Assembly: GCA_005877675.1 (NCBI GenBank)
Contig: VBNZ01000070.1
Location: forward strand, 1-5,788
DNA from: Gammaproteobacteria bacterium
GTDB taxonomy: Bacteria; Pseudomonadota; Gammaproteobacteria; Xanthomonadales; Rhodanobacteraceae
Direction of reading: 5' to 3'
DNA length: 5,788 bases
Position numbers and translations under genes: made by a program. The notes under the pieces are model-generated. The model worked only from the letters and a program-made list of their open reading frames with translations, searched no databases and was not told where the DNA came from. This document shows, piece by piece, positions 5,257 through 5,788 of the stretch (position 1 is the first letter of the stretch; each line of letters begins with the position of its first letter).

Positions 5257-5788
5257 ATGAAAACGACTGAAGTAATGAGTATCGCGCTGGTCGCGCTTGC
5301 GCTGATGCAGAACACCGCAGCCGCGGAGACCGATGTGGCGCCCGCGTGGTCATGGTTCGGCGATGGCCTGCTGCGTGCGGAAAGCGTCGACGGTATCCCC
5401 CGCACGGACGATGCTTTCGATCGCGTCTGGGCGCGTGGACGATTTGGCGTGCAATTCGATCCGTCGCCGCAATGGCATTTCGCCATCGCCGGCAAGGCCT
5501 CCAAGGCGAACAATGCGAATGACCAGGACCGCCGCGACAATCGCAACGAACGCAGCAACGCGATCGGTCTCGACCGCTTGTTTCTGCGCTGGCAGGCGAC
5601 CGAGTCGGCCGCGCTGACCCTGGGCAAGACCGAGTTGCCGCTTGATCTGACGCCGCTTACCTGGGATCGCGACCTGCGCCCTGCCGGACTGAGCGGCGAT
5701 ATCTCGGCCGGCATCGGCGAATTCGATCGCATCGCGCTGGTCGGCGGCTATTTTGCGGGCAGCCACCTCTACCGCGACGACTCGCGCA
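5257..5788 (+). CDS. Exported porin-like outer-membrane beta-barrel protein, N-terminal part
   Basis: The frame starts at ATG 5257, six bases after the kinase stop, and is still open at the window edge after 177 codons. Residues 1-23 are a signal peptide (hydrophobic SIALVALALM, AAA before Glu24). The mature part begins WSWFGDGLLRAES and shows alternating polar/nonpolar strands with aromatic residues separated by charged loops: ARGRFGVQFDPSPQWHFAIAGKA (read in two pieces, 59-70 and 71-81), a loop rich in Asn, Asp and Arg (83-100), GLDRLFLRWQA (104-114), ALTLGKTELPLDL (119-131) and RIALVGGYFAG (158-168). This resembles outer-membrane barrels of the 'putative porin' kind and would place the protein in the outer membrane. 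The substrate is unknown and the C-terminus, which would carry the barrel-closing strand, is missing. Close spacing puts it in an operon with the kinase and cupredoxin genes. An alternative is another beta-rich exported protein that does not form a channel. Confidence 0.7.
   Translation, partial: MKTTEVMSIALVALALMQNTAAAETDVAPAWSWFGDGLLRAESVDGIPRTDDAFDRVWARGRFGVQFDPSPQWHFAIAGKASKANNANDQDRRDNRNERSNAIGLDRLFLRWQATESAALTLGKTELPLDLTPLTWDRDLRPAGLSGDISAGIGEFDRIALVGGYFAGSHLYRDDSR

Noticed and set aside
1..5788. CRISPR arrays, tRNA/rRNA genes, insertion sequences
   Set aside because: No spaced direct repeats, no tRNA-like cloverleaf or rRNA stretch, and no transposase-like frame or terminal inverted repeats were seen.

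Overview
The window is GC-rich bacterial DNA in which every gene lies on the + strand. It opens with the end of a yfgM-like gene followed by bamB with an ATGA overlap. yfgM-bamB is the arrangement typical of Gammaproteobacteria (E. coli order hisS-yfgM-bamB-der), so a GC-rich gammaproteobacterium is the best guess. A Xanthomonadales-type lineage would fit, but the window has no marker that settles the genus.

Layout: (1) positions 1-409, C-terminal part of a YfgM/TPR_21 periplasmic protein; (2) 406-1638, complete BamB lipoprotein of the outer-membrane protein assembly (BAM) complex; (3) 1639-1898, a 260-base gap packed with inverted repeats: a 19-bp perfect hairpin just after bamB, a weak ECF/sigma-E-like promoter candidate overlapping a 17-bp dyad, and a run of hairpins with interchangeable GGAC/GTCC arms leading to a strong Shine-Dalgarno; (4) 1899-2567, an exported cupredoxin of the kind often named 'methylamine utilization protein'; (5) about 2539-5250, a large two-TM receptor with an extracytoplasmic Cache-like sensor, a HAMP domain, a degenerate class III nucleotidyl-cyclase-like domain and a C-terminal, apparently active Hanks-type Ser/Thr kinase; (6) 5257 to beyond the window end, the start of an exported, probably outer-membrane beta-barrel (porin-like) protein.

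Genes 4-6 overlap or nearly abut and look like one operon, distinct from the envelope-biogenesis pair yfgM-bamB. All three products belong to the envelope: a periplasmic copper protein, an inner-membrane receptor kinase and an outer-membrane barrel. The part most worth a second look is the kinase. It is built like a chemoreceptor or cyclase (sensor-TM-HAMP-cyclase fold), but the cyclase domain has lost at least one metal-binding Asp and a Ser/Thr kinase has been added as the output. The structured leader RNA in front of the operon is the second unexplained item. The link to copper or redox sensing is inference from gene neighbourhood only.
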